The notes under the pieces were generated by a model, which made no database searches, was not told where the DNA came from, and saw only the letters and a program-made list of their open reading frames with translations. A program made the position numbers and the translations under genes. This document shows positions 18,249 through 27,058 of a DNA stretch of 64,000 nucleotides, piece after piece. The stretch's first letter is position 1. Every line of letters begins with the position of its first letter. Origin of the DNA: Burkholderiaceae bacterium (GTDB lineage Bacteria > Pseudomonadota > Gammaproteobacteria > Burkholderiales > Burkholderiaceae_C); NCBI GenBank assembly GCA_018780645.1, contig JADMJJ010000003.1:59977-123976 (forward strand), in the 5' to 3' direction.

Positions 18249-19886
18249 ATGCAAAAACGCCTCCTCCCCCTGGCCCTCTCCTTGGCCGCCAGCGCCGCCT
18301 GCGCCGGCAACTACCCCTTCCCTCAAACACCGGTCTATCCCGGCGAGAACCTGCAGATCTGGCTCAAGCCCACGTCTGCTGACGCCGACACAGTGGCCGA
18401 GCGCGCCGCCACCCTGCGCGCCAAGTACGCGCAATGGAAAAGCGACCATCTGCGAGAGCTCACCGCGCCCAATGGCACGCGCTACACCATCGTGCAGACG
18501 CCCGATGACCACCATCCGCCCGAGTGGGGCAATATCGGCGCGGTCAGTGACTCGCGGGCCATCGCCTTCGGCATGCTGCTGGCCGTCTATATGGGCGGCA
18601 ATGTCGCGGGCGGCGTGGACGCCGAGCAGGACCTGTTCCGCAAGCTGTTCAAGACCTGGCAGACCTTCAAGAGCCGCGACTGCAGGGAGTGGGAGTCCGG
18701 CCTGCCCGATGGCACGCGCTTCTGGATACGTTGCAAGCTGATGTCGGCCCAGGTCCCGGCGAACTTCGACCCCGGCAAGAAGGCGCCCAGCGATCCTATC
18801 GCCGATCTGGACATTGCCCTGGCCCTGGCTTTGGCGCACAAGCAATGGGGCAGCACCCGCACCTACAACTACGAGGGCGAGCTGAAGGATCTGGCCCGCG
18901 TGCTGTTTCTGGTGGGCGGCTATGGCACCCCATGGACGCAGCTGCCGGTACTGGGCGACTATGCCTGGAGCCGCAACAACCAGGCCGGCCGCTACGCGGA
19001 GACCGAGGACGACATCGATCTGGACGGCAATGGCCGGCGCACCGATGTGTTCGACGGCTTCTGGGGCCACAGCTCCTACAGCGGCGATTGGTCGTCCGCG
19101 CAATGGACCGTGCTCGACGCCGTGCTGGGCAGCTTTCCGCTCAGCCACGACCCGAGCCTGCATCACACCTACAGGCCCAACGAGGTGTCCAGCACCACGG
19201 TCAAGAACAACTGGCTCTATATGGCCAGCTTCTCACGCCTGAGCAGCAACCCCTGGCGCTACGGCCTGGTGCCCGACTTTGTGGCGCGGGCCAGGCGCAA
19301 CGGCGTCTTCCTCGAATCGGCGCTGATCCCGGCCGACGCCGGCTTCCCCTACACCAGGCTCAATGGCATTGCCGGCCCCGATGGCCTGCTGGGCCTGGAC
19401 CGCCCCTCGGTCTTCAACCACAACGGCTGGAATGTGATGCCGCTCTATGTGGCCTGGAAGAACCTGGCCTGGCCACACGCCCAGGTGCTGGACTGGTCGC
19501 TCAAGCTGTCCAACCTCGGCTTTAAACATGCCGGCACATCACAGAACAACTGGGACTGGACACGGGTGCCGACCTCGTTCAACTACCTCGGCGATGGTGT
19601 GAACACGGCGAACAAGCCCTCGATCACGGTAGCCCTGGCCGTCAACAATATGTTCAGGCCCGGCAACGCCTACAGCCAGAAGGCCGTCAACACCTCCTGG
19701 GCCTATATGAAGGCGGTGCGAAAAGGGCCGGGCGGCACCGGCTGGTTCGATGACAGCGTCAATCTGCTGGCCATGCTGACGACGGCCAAGATGGTCTGGT
19801 TCCCCACGCGCTACACCGCACCGCCCAGCGGCTATGCCGACGAGGGCTGGGGCGCCTGGCCCGGTGGCAACGCGGGCGCCTGGTAG
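18249..19886 (+). CDS. GH8-like secreted protein lacking catalytic residues
   Basis: A 545-residue paralogue of the preceding GH8 enzyme. The ATG at 18249 has CGGAG upstream; the signal peptide ends near residue 19 (SAACA, then GNYPFPQT). Overall similarity is clear (GNYPFPQ start, PIADLDIALALALAHKQWGS, GLVPDF, RKGPGGTGWFDDSVNLLAML). However, the proton-donor position is Arg103 (VSDSRAIAFGML against VSASEHTGYGML), the Asp of ATDGD is Ile184, and the RVPWR segment is NVMPL near residue 394. Hydrolysis by the family mechanism is therefore unlikely. Binding of polysaccharide or a partner role is inferred. It lies 14 bases upstream of the gspG gene. Confidence 0.85.
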   Translation: MQKRLLPLALSLAASAACAGNYPFPQTPVYPGENLQIWLKPTSADADTVAERAATLRAKYAQWKSDHLRELTAPNGTRYTIVQTPDDHHPPEWGNIGAVSDSRAIAFGMLLAVYMGGNVAGGVDAEQDLFRKLFKTWQTFKSRDCREWESGLPDGTRFWIRCKLMSAQVPANFDPGKKAPSDPIADLDIALALALAHKQWGSTRTYNYEGELKDLARVLFLVGGYGTPWTQLPVLGDYAWSRNNQAGRYAETEDDIDLDGNGRRTDVFDGFWGHSSYSGDWSSAQWTVLDAVLGSFPLSHDPSLHHTYRPNEVSSTTVKNNWLYMASFSRLSSNPWRYGLVPDFVARARRNGVFLESALIPADAGFPYTRLNGIAGPDGLLGLDRPSVFNHNGWNVMPLYVAWKNLAWPHAQVLDWSLKLSNLGFKHAGTSQNNWDWTRVPTSFNYLGDGVNTANKPSITVALAVNNMFRPGNAYSQKAVNTSWAYMKAVRKGPGGTGWFDDSVNLLAMLTTAKMVWFPTRYTAPPSGYADEGWGAWPGGNAGAW

Positions 19887-19900
19887 CGAAGGAGCACCCC

Positions 19901-20320
19901 ATGTCCAACCATGCTTGCCGTTCTCGCGGCTTCACCCTGCTGGAGCTGCTGGTCGTGATCGCCATCCTCGGCCTGTTGATCGGCTATGTGGCGCCGCGCT
20001 ACTTCGGCCAGGTCAGCCATGCCGAGGTGAAGAGTGCACAGAACCAGATGGACGCCATCGCCAAGGCGCTCGAGCAGTACCGGCTGGACATGGGGCGCTA
20101 CCCCAGCGCAGGCGAGGGCCTGACCGCGCTGCTGCAAAGCCCGGCCATGGCCACCGAGCGCTGGCGCGGGCCCTATCTGAAGAAGGCCGTGCCCCCCGAC
20201 CCCTGGGGCGGCAGCTACCGCTACGAGCCGCTGCCGGCGCAGGACCAGTTCCGACTGTCCAGCCTGGGCCGCGACGGTCGGCCCGGCGGCAGCGGTGCGG
20301 ACGCAGACCTGAATCTATGA
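19901..20320 (+). CDS. gspG: Type II secretion major pseudopilin GspG
   Basis: A 139-residue pseudopilin with the prepilin-peptidase motif RGFTLLELLVVIAILGLL at residues 9-26 (Glu5 of the mature form present). The C-terminal GspG signature is also present: MGRYPSAGEGLTALL, GPYLKKAVPPDPWGGSYRY and the tail GRDGRPGGSGADADL, which includes calcium-loop-like acidic residues. First gene of the first secretion operon, directly downstream of the GH8 pair. It would form the periplasmic pseudopilus that pushes substrates through the secretin. Confidence 0.95.
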   Translation: MSNHACRSRGFTLLELLVVIAILGLLIGYVAPRYFGQVSHAEVKSAQNQMDAIAKALEQYRLDMGRYPSAGEGLTALLQSPAMATERWRGPYLKKAVPPDPWGGSYRYEPLPAQDQFRLSSLGRDGRPGGSGADADLNL

Positions 20321-20326
20321 GCGCCG

Positions 20327-20393
20327 CGCCGGGCCGCCCCAAGCATGCTCGCTCCCGCTTGGCGGGACCGGCCGCAGGCCGAAGGGTGCACCA
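20327..20393 (+). repeat. REP-like repeat between gspG and gspF
   Basis: Fills most of the 86-base gap between gspG and gspF in an otherwise tightly packed operon. It starts with the head GCCGGGCCGCCCCAAG (20328-20343), shared with the copies in the ABC ATPase gene and in mnmA, and continues with CGCTTGGCGGGACCGGCCGC-type palindromic sequence. Confidence 0.6.
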
Positions 20394-20406
20394 ATGAGGC
20401 AACACT

Positions 20407-21582
20407 ATGCGCTTTGAGGTGCGCCTGCTCGAACAGGGCCAGCTGCGCCGGCTGCGGCTGGAGGCCGACTCGCCGGCAGCGCTGGATGCGGCCTTGCGCG
20501 CCCAGGGCCGGCTGGCGCTGTCGGTGCGTGCGCTGGGCCGCGAGCGGGGCGCGGCCGGGCGCTTCGACAGCCAGCTGTTTCTGCAGGAGCTGACCGGTCT
20601 GCTGCAGGCCGGCGTGGGCCTGATCGAGGCCCTGCAGGTCGAGCTGCGCAAGGCCCGGGCGGGCGCGACCCGGGCGGTGCTGCAGCGCCTGTGCGCCAGC
20701 CTGCACAGCGGTGAAGCACTGTCGGCGGCCCTGGCCGCGCAGCCTCAGCACTTCGATCCGCTGCTGCTGGCCAGCGTGCGTGCCAGCGAGACCAGCGGCA
20801 CCCTGCTGCCGGCGCTGCAGCGCTATCTGGACTATCGCGCCCAGCTGCAGCGGGTGCAGCGCACCCTGGTCGCGGCCCTGCTCTACCCCTGCACCCTGCT
20901 CGGCGTGGGCCTGCTGGTGCTGCTGTTCCTGCTGCTCTATGTGCTGCCGCGCTTTGCGCAAATCTTCAGCGATCTGGGCCGCGAGCTGCCGCTGTTCTCG
21001 CGCCTGCTGATGCAGCTGGGCACGGCCATCGATGCGCATCGGATCGGCCTGCTGGCCCTGCTCGCGCTGGCCGGCCTGGCGCTGGCGCTGAGCCTGGGCA
21101 CGCCGCCCGGCCGCCAGCGCTGGCTGCAGGGACTGCTGCAACTGCCGGGCCTGGGTGGGCGGCTGGACCAGTTTGCGCGGGCCCGCCTGTTCCGCATGCT
21201 CGCCCTGCTGCTGGACAGCGGCCTGCCGCTGCTGCAGGCCTGCCGGCTGCTGCAGGGCCTGCTCAGCGCGGCGCTGGACCGCCGGCTGCAGCAGGCGGCG
21301 CGGCTGCTGCAGGCGGGCCATGCGCTGTCGCAGGCGCTGCGCGAGCAGCAGCTGGTCTGCCCCGTCGCCGACAGCCTGCTGGCCGCCGGTGAACGCAGCG
21401 GCGAGCTGGCCCAGGCGCTGCACCGCATCGCCGACTACTACGACGCCGACAACGGCCGCTGGCTGGAGCGCTTCATGCGCCTGTTCGAGCCGCTGCTGAT
21501 GCTGGTGCTGGGCGCGTTGATTGGCGGCGTGGTGGTGATGATGTATATGCCGGTGTTCGAGTTGGCCGGAGCGCTCCAATGA
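20407..21582 (+). CDS. gspF: Type II secretion inner-membrane protein GspF
   Basis: A 391-residue platform protein with two GspF/PilC domains (about residues 55-180 and 260-385) and three hydrophobic segments: VLLFLLLYVLPRFA near residue 175, a second near residue 215 and LMLVLGALIGGVVVMMYMPV near the C-terminus. The motif GERSGELAQALHRIA in the second domain is conserved in the family. It anchors the secretion ATPase at the inner membrane. The stop overlaps the gspE start by four bases. Confidence 0.95.
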   Translation: MRFEVRLLEQGQLRRLRLEADSPAALDAALRAQGRLALSVRALGRERGAAGRFDSQLFLQELTGLLQAGVGLIEALQVELRKARAGATRAVLQRLCASLHSGEALSAALAAQPQHFDPLLLASVRASETSGTLLPALQRYLDYRAQLQRVQRTLVAALLYPCTLLGVGLLVLLFLLLYVLPRFAQIFSDLGRELPLFSRLLMQLGTAIDAHRIGLLALLALAGLALALSLGTPPGRQRWLQGLLQLPGLGGRLDQFARARLFRMLALLLDSGLPLLQACRLLQGLLSAALDRRLQQAARLLQAGHALSQALREQQLVCPVADSLLAAGERSGELAQALHRIADYYDADNGRWLERFMRLFEPLLMLVLGALIGGVVVMMYMPVFELAGALQ

Positions 21583-23042
21583 GCCGCCTGCACGTCACCG
21601 AACCGAGCGCGCCTGCCGCAGCCGAGAACCCGGGCCAGACCTCTACGCTTGCCGGTCTGCGCGTGCTGCGCCGGGGGCCCGGCGATGTCGCCCTGGTCGA
21701 GGGCCCGTCCGGGCGCATGGTGCTGCTGGCCGATGCCGATGACGCGGCGGCGCGCCAATGGGCCGCGCTGTTTGCCCGCACGCTGGGGCCGCCCCGCCTG
21801 TGCGATGCCACGGCGCTGCGCCTGCTCGCCGGCCCGGCCGCCACCGAGCGGCAGGAGGCGCCGGAGCAGAGCGCTGACGGCCCGGCCGTGCGCCTGCTCG
21901 ACAGCCTGCTCGATCACGCGCTGCATGAAGGCGCCAGCGATCTGCATCTGGAGGCCACGCCCGAGGGCCTGCTGGCCCGCTGCCGGCTTGACGGCGTGAT
22001 GCTGGAGCTGGGCCGCTACCCGGGCCGCGAGGCCGCCGAGCAGCTGATCTCGCGGCTGAAGGTGCTGGCCGAGCTCGACATCGCCGAGCGCCGCGTGCCG
22101 CAGGACGGCCGGCTGCAGCATGTCAATGCCCGGGGCCGCACCGATCTGCGCGTCTCCATCATGCCCAGCCTGCATGGCGAGGACGCGGTGCTGCGCGTGC
22201 TCGAGCAGGGCCGCGCCGCCGCGCCCGAGCTGGGGAGCCTGGGCTTTGCGCCGGCGGTCTGCACCCGCTTGCGCCAGGCCGCCGAGCGGCCCCACGGCCT
22301 GCTGCTGGTCACCGGCCCCACCGGCAGCGGCAAGACCAGCACGCTGTATGCCGTGATACGCAGCGTGCTCAGCGGCCTGGACAAGATCATCAGCATCGAA
22401 GACCCGGTCGAGTACCAGCTGCCCGGCGTGCTGCAGATACCGGTCAACGAGAAGAAGGGGCTGACTTTCGCGCGCGGCCTGCGCTCCATCCTGCGCCACG
22501 ACCCGGACAAGATCTTCGTCGGCGAGATCCGTGACGCCGAGACCGCCGGTATCGCCGTGCAATCGGCGCTGACCGGGCATCTGGTGTTCAGCAGCCTGCA
22601 TGCCAATGACGCCTTCGAGGTGATGGGCCGGTTGCGCCATCTGGGCATAGACGCCCACGGCCTGGCCTCAGCCCTGCACGCGGTTCTGGCCCAGCGCCTG
22701 CTGCGGCGGGTCTGCCTGCATTGCACGGCCGCGCACCGGCCCGAGCCGGCCTTGCTGCAGCGGCTGGGCCTGCCCAGCGCCGACTGGGCCGGCACCGTGC
22801 TGCGCATGGGTCGCGGCTGCGCGCATTGCCGAGGCACCGGCTATCTGGGCCGCCAGGCCGTCGGCGAACTGGTGTTGATGGACGAGCGGCTGCGCGAGCT
22901 GCTGCTGGCCGGTGCCGCCGCGGCCCAGCTGCGGGCCCAGGCCCAGCGCGCCGGCACCCAGCCGCTGCGCGAGGCCGCGCTGGACCTGGTGCGCACCGGC
23001 GTGACCACACTGGAGGAGGTGCTGCGTGTCACCGTCGATTGA
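21579..23042 (+). CDS. gspE: Type II secretion ATPase GspE
   Basis: A 487-residue hexameric assembly ATPase. Walker A is GPTGSGKTSTLY near residue 247. The Asp box is IISIEDPVEYQLPGV, Walker B is IFVGEIRDAETA and the His box is HLVFSSLHANDAF. A C-terminal zinc tetracysteine motif (CLHC then CAHC, 30-odd residues apart) is present. It powers pseudopilus growth and interacts with GspF and GspL. The downstream GspL-like gene starts 17 bases before its end. Confidence 0.95.
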   Translation: MSRLHVTEPSAPAAAENPGQTSTLAGLRVLRRGPGDVALVEGPSGRMVLLADADDAAARQWAALFARTLGPPRLCDATALRLLAGPAATERQEAPEQSADGPAVRLLDSLLDHALHEGASDLHLEATPEGLLARCRLDGVMLELGRYPGREAAEQLISRLKVLAELDIAERRVPQDGRLQHVNARGRTDLRVSIMPSLHGEDAVLRVLEQGRAAAPELGSLGFAPAVCTRLRQAAERPHGLLLVTGPTGSGKTSTLYAVIRSVLSGLDKIISIEDPVEYQLPGVLQIPVNEKKGLTFARGLRSILRHDPDKIFVGEIRDAETAGIAVQSALTGHLVFSSLHANDAFEVMGRLRHLGIDAHGLASALHAVLAQRLLRRVCLHCTAAHRPEPALLQRLGLPSADWAGTVLRMGRGCAHCRGTGYLGRQAVGELVLMDERLRELLLAGAAAAQLRAQAQRAGTQPLREAALDLVRTGVTTLEEVLRVTVD

Positions 23043-23688
23043 GCTCCGTCCCGCCAGCGCCGCGCTGTGGCTGTGCCGCGAGGGCGCGCGTCCGTTCGGC
23101 GCCGCAGCGGCCGCGGCACAACCGGTGGCCCGCTGGCAGATGCCGGGCCAGCTACTGCCCTGGCGCCGTCCCTGGCTGTGGCTGTCGCCCTCGCTCAGTG
23201 TCGATGCCCTGCTGCGCCCCCCGGCCGGGCTACGTGACGCCGAGATCCGGCTCTGGCTGGCCGACCTGCTGGCGCCGGCCCTGGACACCCCGCCCGACCA
23301 GGTGGTGACCCGTCAGTGCCAGTGCGACAGCGGGCTGCTGCTGGTCTCGGCCGTGGCCGCGAGCACGCTCGCGCCCTGGCTGCAATTGCACGGCGCGCAA
23401 CGTCCGCGCGGACTGCGGCCCTGGCTGAGCGTCTGCTGCGACCAGCTGCGCCCCCGGCTGCCCCGCTGGGCCCTGTGCCTGCCCCATGAGCGCGGCCAGA
23501 CCCTGCTGCGCTGGCGCGATGGCCGGCCGCAGGAGCTGCTGGACAGCCCGGTGCCGGGCCCGCAGGCCTTGGTCGAACAGCGCGGCGGCGTCGACGACGA
23601 GACGGTGTTCCTGATCGATCCGCTGGGCCTCTGGCCCGTTGGCGTCGCTTTGCCGGCCGGGGTCCAGCGCCGGGAGATAGCACCATGA
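23026..23688 (+). CDS. GspL-like cytoplasmic protein of secretion operon 1
   Basis: A 220-residue protein of weak similarity to anything recognised by eye. The GTG start at 23026 has a GGAGGAGG ribosome-binding site and overlaps gspE. There is no signal peptide or membrane segment. Position (right after gspE) and a faint layout match to the first 220 residues of the GspL-like protein of operon 2 suggest an actin-like PilM/GspL cytoplasmic domain that docks the ATPase. In operon 2 this part is fused to a membrane-spanning region; here that region is a separate gene. Confidence 0.6.
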   Translation: MSPSIELRPASAALWLCREGARPFGAAAAAAQPVARWQMPGQLLPWRRPWLWLSPSLSVDALLRPPAGLRDAEIRLWLADLLAPALDTPPDQVVTRQCQCDSGLLLVSAVAASTLAPWLQLHGAQRPRGLRPWLSVCCDQLRPRLPRWALCLPHERGQTLLRWRDGRPQELLDSPVPGPQALVEQRGGVDDETVFLIDPLGLWPVGVALPAGVQRREIAP

Positions 23689-24119
23689 AACCGCTTCGCC
23701 TGGCCCTGGACTTTCTGCCCCCGTCGCGCCCGCAGCGTCTGTTGCTGCAGGCGCTGTGGTGGGCCGCTGGCTTGGCCTGGCTGCTGTGGGCCCTCGCCTG
23801 GATGTGGGCGCTGGCCCAGCCTGCCTCGCAGAGTGCTCGCACATCTGCACCGCAGCAGCAGGCCGCCGACCCGATCTGGACCGAGCTGTGGCCGCGGCTG
23901 GAATTGCTGGCGCGGCCCGGCATCAGCGTCGAGGCGCTGACGGCCGATGGTTCGCGCCGCCAGGCCCAGCTGAACCTGCTGCTGCAGGACCGCGCGCTGC
24001 TGCTGCCCCTGCTGGCCGAGCTGCAGCGCGCCGCGCCCGGCCAGGTGCAGCTCAATGAGCAGGGCCCGGCCGAGCCGGCCTCGGGCGGCGGCCGCATCCA
24101 GGTGAGCCTGCAATGGTGA
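23685..24119 (+). CDS. PilN/GspL C-terminal-like membrane protein
   Basis: A 144-residue protein with a short cytoplasmic N-terminus (LRLALDFLPPSR, PilN-like), one membrane segment at about residues 24-46 and a small periplasmic domain. It starts in the last codons of the preceding gene (four-base overlap). It corresponds to the membrane and C-terminal part of the fused GspL-like protein of operon 2. The likely role is to link the cytoplasmic ATPase complex to the periplasmic components. Assigned by position and topology rather than strong motifs. Confidence 0.6.
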   Translation: MKPLRLALDFLPPSRPQRLLLQALWWAAGLAWLLWALAWMWALAQPASQSARTSAPQQQAADPIWTELWPRLELLARPGISVEALTADGSRRQAQLNLLLQDRALLLPLLAELQRAAPGQVQLNEQGPAEPASGGGRIQVSLQW

Positions 24120-24502
24120 AGGCCCTGGCCCTGCTGCTGGTGGCGCTGCTGGCCTGCGCCCTGCTGCCGCCGCCTCGGCCGGCAGGGCCCGCTGCCGGTC
24201 CCTCTGTCAACCCCCTGCCCGATGACCCGATGCGCCCGCTGCAGCAGCTCAGCCGCAGCCTGGCCGGTGCCGGTCTGCCGACGCTGGGCCTGCGCGTGCA
24301 GGGGCCGTCCGGCGCCGGCCTGGTGCTGAATCTGCAGACCCAGGGCGAGGCGGCAGCGCTGCGCGGCCTGCTGCAGCGCCTGCCGCTGGACCTGGCCGAG
24401 GCCCGGGTACAGCGCCTGCTGTTGCTGCGCGACACCACGCACCGGCAACGGCTGACCCTCGAACTGGAGCTGGCCTGGCCCATGCAAGGAGACCCGCGAT
24501 GA
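24113..24502 (+). CDS. GspM/PilO-like periplasmic protein
   Basis: A 129-residue protein with one N-terminal membrane segment (MVKALALLLVALLACALLPP) and a small periplasmic domain. The domain has the alternating pattern of GspM/PilO ferredoxin-like folds (GLVLNLQTQGEAAALRGLLQ then LTLELELAW). It overlaps its neighbours by 7 and 4 bases in the operon. It lines up with the 184-residue GspM-like protein of operon 2. No enzyme motif is seen. Confidence 0.6.
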   Translation: MVKALALLLVALLACALLPPPRPAGPAAGPSVNPLPDDPMRPLQQLSRSLAGAGLPTLGLRVQGPSGAGLVLNLQTQGEAAALRGLLQRLPLDLAEARVQRLLLLRDTTHRQRLTLELELAWPMQGDPR

Positions 24503-24942
24503 CCCCCTCATCCCGCCTGGTCCTGCTGTCGCTGCTGCTGCTGGCGATGGCCGCAGCCGCCTTCTGGCCCGCCACCGAGGCCGAGCCTGTGGCCCCAGCC
24601 ACAAGGGCACTTGCACCGGCCGCCGCCGGGCCGCTGGCCATGGCCTGGCTGGACGGGCCGGCCGATGCCACACCCGCAGCGCCGGTCGTCGCCGAAGCAG
24701 CGGTCGAAACCAGGGCCGCGCCGGGCGAGGCCGCCCCCGACTGGCCCTACGAGGTGCTGGGGGTTCTGCACGATGCCCGGGGCTGGCGCGTCTTCCTCGC
24801 CCACGAGGGCCAGGCCTTGACGGTGCGCAGCGGTGATCAGCTGCAGGCCTGGCGGGTGCTGGACATCGATGGCCAGCAGCTGATGCTGCGCGCGAAAAGC
24901 GGCGCCCAGCGCCGCATCGAGCTGCCGAGGATGCAGCCATGA
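24499..24942 (+). CDS. gspC: GspC-like periplasmic linker
   Basis: A 147-residue protein with an N-terminal membrane segment (residues 7-25), an Ala/Pro-rich hinge and a C-terminal homology-region-like beta domain (PYEVLGVLHDARGWRVFLA, then GDQLQAWRVLDIDGQQLML). This is the layout of GspC without a PDZ domain. It would connect the inner-membrane platform to the secretin N-domains. It lies directly before gspD, overlapping by four bases, as in operon 2. Confidence 0.75.
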   Translation: MTPSSRLVLLSLLLLAMAAAAFWPATEAEPVAPATRALAPAAAGPLAMAWLDGPADATPAAPVVAEAAVETRAAPGEAAPDWPYEVLGVLHDARGWRVFLAHEGQALTVRSGDQLQAWRVLDIDGQQLMLRAKSGAQRRIELPRMQP

Positions 24943-26585
24943 AGCCCTTGCTGCTGCTGTGCCTGCTGCTCACTGCCTGCGCCCAATCCGGCCCCCGGCT
25001 GGCCGACCCCTCAGCCGACTTGCAGCGCAGCGCCGAGCAAGCCCAGGAGCAGGGCGAATGGCTGGCCGCCGCTGGCGCCTGGGGACAGTTGTTGCGCCTG
25101 GACCCGGCCCACCCCCGGGCCCGCCAGGCGCTGGCGCAGATCGAGCGCGATGCGCAGCTGCGGCAGGCGCTGGCCGAGCTGCAGCGCCTGCTGGATATCG
25201 GTGAGCTGACCGGAGCCCAGCAGGCACTGCAGCTGCTGCTCGAACGCCAGCCCGAGGCCGCCCAGCGCATGGACCTGCGCGCGCTGCAGCAGCGCCTGCA
25301 GATGGCCGAGCAGGCGGCCGAGCCTTCACTCGAGCCGCAGCTGGGCGGGCTGGACCAGCCGGTCTCGCTGCGTTTCAAGGACACCGCGCTGCGCATGGTC
25401 TTCGCCCTGCTGTCGGAGAACACCGGCCTGAACTTCCTGTTCGACCGCGATGTGGCCCAGGACCAGAGTGTCACCCTGTTCCTGCAGCAGACGCCGCTGC
25501 GCGATGCGCTGCGCCTGCTGCTGCAGACGAATCAGCTGGAGCACAGGGTGCTGAATGCCAACAGCCTGCTGATCTACCCGGCCAGCGAGGACAAACGAGC
25601 GCTCTACCAGGAGCTGCAGACCCGCCATGTCTATCTGGCCCACGCGGCGGTCAAGGACGTGGCGGCGCTGCTGAAGACCATGGTCAAGAGCCTGGTCATC
25701 CATGCCGACGAGCGCAACAACGCGCTGGTGCTGCGCGATGCCCCCGATGCTCTGCGCTATGCCGAGCGGCTGATCGCCGCCCACGACCTGCCGATGCCCG
25801 AGGTGATGCTGGCCGTCGAGGTGCTGGAGGTCAGCGGCGGCCTGCTTGAAGAGGTGGGCCTGCGCTGGCCCACCAGCATAGGCGCCACCCTGCAGGGCGC
25901 GCAGGGGGCGCCGGGTCAGCTGAGCCTGGCCGAATGGCGCCAGCGCGACGCCGGCCTGGTGCGGCTGGCCGTCGGCAACCCGACCCTGCTGCTCAATCTG
26001 CGCGAGGACAAGACGCGCACCCGCCTGCTGGCCAATCCGCGCATCCGCGTCAAGAGTCGCGAGAAGGCCCGCGTTCACATCGGCGACAAGGTGCCCCTGG
26101 TCAGCAGCACGCTGTCGAACAACGCCGTCAGCGAAACCATCAGCTATCTGGACGTGGGCCTGAAGCTGGACGTCGAGCCCCAGGTCAAGCTGTTCGGCGA
26201 GGTCGACATCAAGGTCGGCCTGGAGGTCAGCAATGTGGTCGAGAAGACAACCACCGCCAACGGCACCCTGGCCTATCGCCTGGGCACGCGCAATGCCAAT
26301 GCGGTGCTGCAGCTGCGCGACGGCGAGACCCAGGTGCTGGCCGGGCTGATCAGTGACGAAGACCGCCGCGGCCTGGCCGCCGTGCCCGGCATGAGCCGGC
26401 TGCCGGTGCTGGGCTCGGCCTTCTCCAGCCGCAAGGACGAGTCCAGCCGCACCGAGGTGGTGCTGCTGATCACGCCCCATATCGTGCGCAACCTGACACC
26501 GCCGGCCAGCGCGCTGGGCCGCTACCCCTCCGGCCCGGCGGCCAATCCGGGCGCCGCAGCGCTGCAACTGCCGACACCGCCATGA
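24939..26585 (+). CDS. gspD: Type II secretion secretin GspD
   Basis: A 548-residue outer-membrane secretin. The N-terminus has a lipoprotein signal (LLLLCLLLTACAQ, lipobox LTAC at about residue 14). A helical, TPR-like part runs to about residue 130, then come the secretin N-domain (LRMVFALLSENTGLNFLFDR), a second N-domain and the C-terminal secretin core with VGLKLDVEPQV and VVLLITPHIVRNL. It forms the exit channel for folded substrates such as the GH8 proteins. It is shorter than its paralogue in operon 2, which has a C-terminal extension. Confidence 0.94.
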   Translation: MKPLLLLCLLLTACAQSGPRLADPSADLQRSAEQAQEQGEWLAAAGAWGQLLRLDPAHPRARQALAQIERDAQLRQALAELQRLLDIGELTGAQQALQLLLERQPEAAQRMDLRALQQRLQMAEQAAEPSLEPQLGGLDQPVSLRFKDTALRMVFALLSENTGLNFLFDRDVAQDQSVTLFLQQTPLRDALRLLLQTNQLEHRVLNANSLLIYPASEDKRALYQELQTRHVYLAHAAVKDVAALLKTMVKSLVIHADERNNALVLRDAPDALRYAERLIAAHDLPMPEVMLAVEVLEVSGGLLEEVGLRWPTSIGATLQGAQGAPGQLSLAEWRQRDAGLVRLAVGNPTLLLNLREDKTRTRLLANPRIRVKSREKARVHIGDKVPLVSSTLSNNAVSETISYLDVGLKLDVEPQVKLFGEVDIKVGLEVSNVVEKTTTANGTLAYRLGTRNANAVLQLRDGETQVLAGLISDEDRRGLAAVPGMSRLPVLGSAFSSRKDESSRTEVVLLITPHIVRNLTPPASALGRYPSGPAANPGAAALQLPTPP

Positions 26586-27058
26586 AAAGGCATCGGCTGC
26601 GCGGCTTCACCTTGATCGAGCTGCTGGTGGCGGTGGCCATCGTCGCCCTGCTGTCCAGCATAGGCCTGCCGCTGGCCAGCCTGGCCAAGCAGCGCAATGA
26701 CGAGCAGCAGCTGCGCCAGGCCCTGGCGCAGATACGCCAGGCGCTGGACGACTACAAACTGGCCGTCGAGCAGGGCCAGGTGGCCGCCCCGGCTGATGCC
26801 TCGGGCTATCCGCCCAGCCTGCAGGTACTGGTGGACGGCGTGGCCGACGCACGCGACCCGCTGGGCCGGCGCCGCTATTTTCTGCGGCGTATTCCGCCCG
26901 ATCCATTCGCGCCTCCGGGGCTGGCCGGCGCCGAGGGCTGGGGCCTGCGCAGCTATGCCAGCCAGGCCGACGACCCCAGGCCAGGCGCCGATGTCTATGA
27001 CGTCTATTCGCTGTCTCCCCGCAGCGGGCTGGACGGCCGGCCCTACCGCGAATGGTGA
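26582..27058 (+). CDS. Type II secretion pseudopilin
   Basis: A 158-residue pseudopilin with cleavage motif RGFTLIELLVAVAIVALLSS at residues 7-26, with mature Glu5 present. The later part includes DASGYPPSLQVLVDGVADA and LRRIPPDPFAPPG, which recur almost identically in the 164-residue pseudopilin of operon 2 (50719-51213), so the two are paralogues in the same gene slot. It overlaps gspD by four bases. It is a minor or GspG-like pseudopilin; the exact GspH/I/J equivalence cannot be assigned by eye. Confidence 0.88.
   Translation: MKRHRLRGFTLIELLVAVAIVALLSSIGLPLASLAKQRNDEQQLRQALAQIRQALDDYKLAVEQGQVAAPADASGYPPSLQVLVDGVADARDPLGRRRYFLRRIPPDPFAPPGLAGAEGWGLRSYASQADDPRPGADVYDVYSLSPRSGLDGRPYREW

Noticed and set aside
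23195..25474. A 759-residue minus-strand ORF across the middle of secretion operon 1
   Set aside because: It covers five short overlapping plus-strand secretion genes with conserved order; its composition is that of an antisense frame.
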